DNA from: Enterocloster lavalensis
Lineage (GTDB): Bacteria; Bacillota; Clostridia; Lachnospirales; Lachnospiraceae
Length of the DNA: 41,071 nucleotides
NCBI RefSeq assembly: GCF_902364025.1
Contig: NZ_CABJCG010000030.1
Span: 471-41,541, forward strand
Reading direction: 5' to 3'
The translations under genes and the position numbers were made by a program. This document shows, piece by piece, positions 39,179-41,071 of the stretch (within the stretch, counting starts at the first letter, position 1; each line of letters begins with the position of its first letter). Under the pieces are notes generated by a model. That model searched no databases. It was not told the origin of the DNA and saw only the letters and a program-made list of their open reading frames with translations.

Positions 39179-40297
39179 TCAGCCCCCTTCCAGGATTTGC
39201 GCGGCCCCGGCCGCGCAGGTTCGAATCTCCGAAAGCCCCGCCCGCCCCAGAATCTCAAAACAAGGCGCCTGATTGCCGCAACCGCAGGACTCCCCCGGAT
39301 ACAAAATCCCCAAATCGTCCGTCATCACACTGACAAGGGGCATACTGTCCGCTATGGGGGTAATCAGATTCACCAGCCCAGGCCGCCCAAATCCCAGCGG
39401 CCGCAGCGTGTCCACGTCCCGGATGATCACCCTGCTGTAAACCGGCACATGAAAATGGTGCCGCCCACAGTCGCAGTACATCGAAGGATGTTCCACCGCT
39501 CCGTAAAACTCCCGGCAGTTCTCCTCCCCTATACCCAGCACCTCCTTTAGCAGGCGGTAAACAGCCTCCTTCTCCGGCTGCTCCCTGTAAAACTGTTTCC
39601 ATCCGCCTCCCAGCAGCACCATGGAGCCGGCCGGAAACCGGAACCGCAGCCCCTCGCGCTTGAGCTCTAACAGAAGAAAATAAAGATACGCCGGAAATCC
39701 CACCAGCCGCACCGGAACCTTCTGCCCCGCATACCGTTCCAGCGCCTGTTTCACCCCTGGAAAATCCGGCCGATACCCACCGGCTCCGCGTTTCAACGCA
39801 TACTTCACCTGGAGGGGCGGCGCGTACAGCAAGCTGGCCCTCTGGGTTTTGGAGATAGCGGTCTGATTCTCCCGGTGCGGCTCGTACCCCAGCACAATAT
39901 AATTGGCAGGCACAGGCGAAAACAGCCCCCGGGCCTTTCCCAGCCCTGCCGCCATAGCGGCTCCCCGGGCCAGAGCCGCCCACTCCAGGCCAATCCGGCT
40001 CACCAGTCCCCCGGTGCCGGAGGAGGTGGCCCGCACCGCCAGACAGCCCGGATCCATGGTCCAAAGCGTGTGGCGCTTGAAAAATGCGGTAGGAATCGGC
40101 GGAATACGGTGCAGATCTTCGATCCGCTCCAGGCTGTTTGCGGAAAATCCCTCCGCCTTCAGCATCCGCTGGTATGCCGGGTTGTATTTCTGATGAAAGT
40201 GCACATTGTCGCGGACCGCCCCCAAAAACAGGCTGTCCGTACCCCTGTGATCAAAAATGTCGCCATATCGGTAAAGCCGCCCTCTGCAATCAGCCAT
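39179..40297 (-). CDS. LuxE-like acyl-protein synthetase
   Basis: 372 residues. The LuxE domain is visible in IPPIPTAFFKRHTLWTMDPG, then VRATSSGTGG (adenylate motif), VRLVGFPAYLYFLLLEL, FYGAVEHPSMYCDCGRHHFH and FGRPGLVNLITPIADSMPLV. LuxE adenylates a carboxylic acid and hands it to an acceptor Cys before reduction by LuxC. A CX1CX5C cluster (ESCGCGNQAPCFEI) near the end is noteworthy. ATG 40297 overlaps the end of the GNAT gene and has GGGGAAG upstream, so the longer frame from 40363 is not needed. Confidence 0.85.
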   Translation of the reverse strand: MADCRGRLYRYGDIFDHRGTDSLFLGAVRDNVHFHQKYNPAYQRMLKAEGFSANSLERIEDLHRIPPIPTAFFKRHTLWTMDPGCLAVRATSSGTGGLVSRIGLEWAALARGAAMAAGLGKARGLFSPVPANYIVLGYEPHRENQTAISKTQRASLLYAPPLQVKYALKRGAGGYRPDFPGVKQALERYAGQKVPVRLVGFPAYLYFLLLELKREGLRFRFPAGSMVLLGGGWKQFYREQPEKEAVYRLLKEVLGIGEENCREFYGAVEHPSMYCDCGRHHFHVPVYSRVIIRDVDTLRPLGFGRPGLVNLITPIADSMPLVSVMTDDLGILYPGESCGCGNQAPCFEILGRAGLSEIRTCAAGAAQILEGG

Positions 40298-40889
40298 TGC
40301 GCGCTTCCCCACACTCAAACAGCAGCACCTTCCGTGCTGCATAATCCTCCGCCACCATCCCATGGATACACTCGTCGCAAATCCCCTGGCAGTTCCGCCC
40401 GCCGCGGCGCAGGATTCCTTCCTGCCGGAGGCCGCATTTTTCCATCACCTTCCCGGAATTAGGATTATTCGTGTCGTGGTCTGCCTGAATCCGCCCGGCC
40501 TTCTCCACCTCGAAGAAAAAGCGGATCACCTCGGAAAATGCCTCCGGCATCAGACCCTGCCCCCAAAATCTGCGCCCCAGGCAGTAGCCGATGATGACGC
40601 TGTCCACACTCGGATCCTGCCTGACAACGCTGATATTTCCGATCACATTTCCCTCGTCCTCCCGAAACGCGATGCCCCAACAGTAATAGTCCAGGTTCTG
40701 GTACTGGGCGATCCATTCAGAAAGGATCCGTTTTGTCTCCTCCACGTTCTCATGGGGCGTCCAGGTCAGAAATCTGGTCACCTGGGGATCATTGGCCCAG
40801 TTCCGGTACATGGCCGGAGCGTCCTCTATCACAAAGGGGCGCAGCACCAGCCGCTTCGTTTCCAGTCTTATGGTTCCTGAGTGATTCAT
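40290..40889 (-). CDS. GNAT-family N-acetyltransferase (RimJ/RimL type)
   Basis: 199 residues. The RimJ/RimL pattern is present: TIRLETKRLVLRPFVIEDAP, WGIAFREDEGNVIGNISVVR, VIIGYCLGRRFWGQGLMPEA (acetyl-CoA loop), HDTNNPNSGKVMEKCGLRQE and EGILRR. Substrates range from ribosomal proteins to antibiotics; none is evident here. It is the first gene of the LuxE-LuxC cluster. ATG 40889 is chosen, with GGGAGG upstream. The C-terminus has an unusual CQGICDECIHGMVAEDYAAR stretch. Confidence 0.88.
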   Translation of the reverse strand: MNHSGTIRLETKRLVLRPFVIEDAPAMYRNWANDPQVTRFLTWTPHENVEETKRILSEWIAQYQNLDYYCWGIAFREDEGNVIGNISVVRQDPSVDSVIIGYCLGRRFWGQGLMPEAFSEVIRFFFEVEKAGRIQADHDTNNPNSGKVMEKCGLRQEGILRRGGRNCQGICDECIHGMVAEDYAARKVLLFECGEARNG

Positions 40890-40973
40890 CTCTTCGTCCT
40901 CCCGCCTTCCGGCCTCGCGCCCCGGCCGCCGGAAATGGGCCGGGCGCAGCAAAAACTCCAGTATAGTGTCCCT

Positions 40974-41001
40974 ATTGTACCATAAACAGGAAGCTCGTGA
41001 A
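40974..41001 (-). promoter_or_regulatory. Candidate promoter of the GNAT-LuxE-LuxC cluster
   Basis: On the minus strand TTCACG (40996-41001), a 16-base spacer and TACAAT (40974-40979), about 85 bases before the GNAT start. It is followed by a second AT-rich TATACT at about 40960. No gene is seen from 41002 to the window end. Confidence 0.45.
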
Positions 41002-41071
41002 AGACCTCGCTAATTGTTTGATAGCGTCACTTTACTTTCGGAAACAAAAGGATAGAATTCACCCATATGGC

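Noticed and set aside
37941..40297. Bioluminescence (lux) operon
   Set aside because: Only LuxC- and LuxE-like genes are present; luxA, luxB and luxD are missing.

Overview
The window looks like a chromosomal segment of an anaerobic gut-type Clostridia, most likely a Lachnospiraceae member. The supporting signs are strong AGGAGG-type ribosome binding sites, a glycyl-radical microcompartment, abundant ferredoxin-type proteins, a bacterial group IIC intron, an EFR1-type ferredoxin and a holin-like type I toxin. The species cannot be fixed from the sequence alone. The microcompartment region is visibly GC-richer than the left end and than the toxin region near 34.3-34.7 kb.

Left arm (1-15 kb). 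A group IIC intron, cut by the window edge, sits just behind the terminator of a YheO/DauR-type regulator. Divergent from that regulator is an apparent operon: RidA, an NhaC-family transporter, a MalY/PatB-type PLP lyase, an FAD oxidoreductase, a polyferredoxin and a molybdopterin oxidoreductase. It closes with a strong terminator. I read it as uptake and C-S (or amino acid) lyase catabolism coupled to a Mo-enzyme electron sink; the substrate is unknown. Next come a LysR regulator, an Aes-type esterase and a 2-hydroxycarboxylate (CitS-type) transporter. An AlbA/Schlafen-type regulator gene follows, flanked by a 139-bp duplication of the 3' end of a ygjV-like gene.

Centre (15.2-31.8 kb, minus strand). 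A 20-gene choline-utilisation microcompartment operon of the GRM1 type. CutC is 846 residues long, and the known active-site residues (Y208, D216, F395, C489, E491, T502, G821) fall at the same positions as I recall for the Desulfovibrio alaskensis enzyme. In transcription order the genes are BMC-H, DMT transporter, small winged-helix-like protein, two BMC-H, an aldehyde dehydrogenase paralogue lacking its catalytic Cys, CutC, CutD, an EutS-like BMC, EutP-like GTPase, Fe-alcohol dehydrogenase, EutT-like, EutJ-like, GrpU-like Fe-S BMC, EutN-like pentamer, EutQ-like, a BMC-H fused to a long acidic repeat, CoA-acylating aldehyde dehydrogenase, PduL-type phosphotransacylase and a final BMC-H. Choline is cleaved to trimethylamine and acetaldehyde. 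The aldehyde is dismutated to ethanol and acetyl-CoA/acetyl phosphate inside the shell. Several intergenic or coding minisatellites lie in this operon.

Control (31.9-34.3 kb). Two paralogous MerR/GyrI-like regulators lie upstream. The operon promoter and the promoter of the first regulator are MerR-type, with a 20-bp spacer and a shared TTGACATTCCAC block. Both regulator genes end inside an operator-like palindrome, and the second appears to start with ACG.

Right arm (34.3-41 kb). A 27-residue holin-like toxin with a candidate antisense RNA, whose promoter is embedded in the toxin terminator. After it, on the minus strand, are an EFR1 ferredoxin, a membrane protein, an SDR, a DUF434 protein, LuxC-like and LuxE-like proteins and a GNAT acetyltransferase. 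The LuxE/LuxC/SDR set suggests a carboxylic-acid reducing pathway of unknown substrate.
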